Assembly: GCA_015478945.1 (NCBI GenBank)
Contig: JABUQX010095492.1
Location: 1-20,000, forward strand
Length of the DNA: 20,000 bases
DNA from: Trachelipus rathkii
Taxonomy: Eukaryota > Arthropoda > Malacostraca > Isopoda > Trachelipodidae
Direction: 5' to 3'
Position 1 is the first letter of the stretch; each line of letters begins with the position of its first letter. Positions 19,478 through 20,000 of the stretch are shown piece by piece. Position numbers and translations under genes: made by a program. The notes beneath the pieces are model-generated. The model ran no database searches, was not told the DNA's origin, and was given only the letters and a program-made list of their open reading frames with translations.

Positions 19478-20000
19478 ACAATCTATATTATAATTTATAT
19501 CTTATTACTAGCTAATAATATCTTCTATACTATTATATATAGACCTATATACTTATATTCATAACAAATAATATAGAATAATAATGTATTACTTAGTTGT
19601 ACTATATAAATATACTAATCAATCTAAATCTCGTACTATAAAATCAGTAAGGCATATATAAAAACTTTATTGTATAAATAATTCTATTGGATATTATATG
19701 TATTATCTTCTTCTTCAATAATTTACTTTAATTTAAGAGTAATTATAATAGTTAATTTACAGCAACAATCATTCGATTTTAAGATGTTTTCACATTCGTA
19801 GAACCGCTCGGACGTTCAGCTATAAGTTAAGAATACCTTTTTTTCTGTAGGTGTAACAAGATAAATTACTTTGGAATAGTAATGATATTCAAAAATAAAA
19901 TGATTTTTAACATCACATTTCATGATGATTTCAATCTTATACTAATGCAAATATAATTAAATTCGTTATAAATGAGGTGTCTTATCGACTATTATGTATT
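19478..20000. other. AT-rich sequence to the window end, no gene seen
   Basis: AT-rich with short TA and TTC words. I found no ORF, tandem array or RNA gene. Confidence 0.45.

Overview
The window looks like intergenic DNA from a large, repeat-rich animal genome. I recognise no intact host gene, rRNA, functional tRNA, CRISPR array or bacterial-type operon. Three things point to an animal, and more specifically to an arthropod: decayed non-LTR retrotransposon (LINE) reverse-transcriptase fragments, a tRNA-derived SINE head with both Pol III boxes, and a very heavy load of (TA)n, (ATT)n, (CT)n and poly-A/T simple repeats. The combination would suit a decapod crustacean such as a penaeid shrimp. 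A mollusc is not excluded, and this placement is inference.

Layout, left to right. 73-577 is a clean higher-order minisatellite of alternating 37- and 41-bp units (period 78 bp). 578-1,900 is AT-rich, with a C-over-G skewed stretch near 1,560-1,760. 1,910-2,290 holds a possible minus-strand exon pair around a 51-bp intron-like gap. 2,850-3,075 is degenerate ATT repeat, followed by a T22 run at 3,463-3,484 and ordinary AT-rich sequence to about 5,410, which carries only weak ORFs. About 5,410-10,150 is the oddest part: sequence with raised GC and strong purine bias on the + strand, interrupted by a more ordinary stretch at about 6,290-7,060. It has no recognisable gene and could be a degenerate or poorly resolved (GA)n-type region.

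10,681-11,026 and 11,338-11,583 are (TA)n tracts flanking a 311-bp island of about 57% GC. A broken LINE fragment (11,585-11,935, +) is followed by a tRNA-like SINE head on the - strand (12,015-12,105), a (CT)n tract, and a perfect (ATT)32 array at 12,619-12,714. A second, different LINE relic (13,342-14,205, +) is bounded on both sides by TA tracts. 14,358-15,713 is ordinary-looking sequence without a convincing gene. 15,714-18,045 is almost entirely AAT/TA repeat with a nearly G-free 300-bp stretch (17,221-17,520). The right end is AT-rich sequence, another TA tract and an A37 run at 19,425-19,461.

The parts do not form a pathway. They document retrotransposon decay, microsatellite growth and strongly strand-asymmetric low-complexity DNA. 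Several of the oddities could be long-read assembly artefacts, so the first checks should be read-level. I did not find a credible new biological system here.
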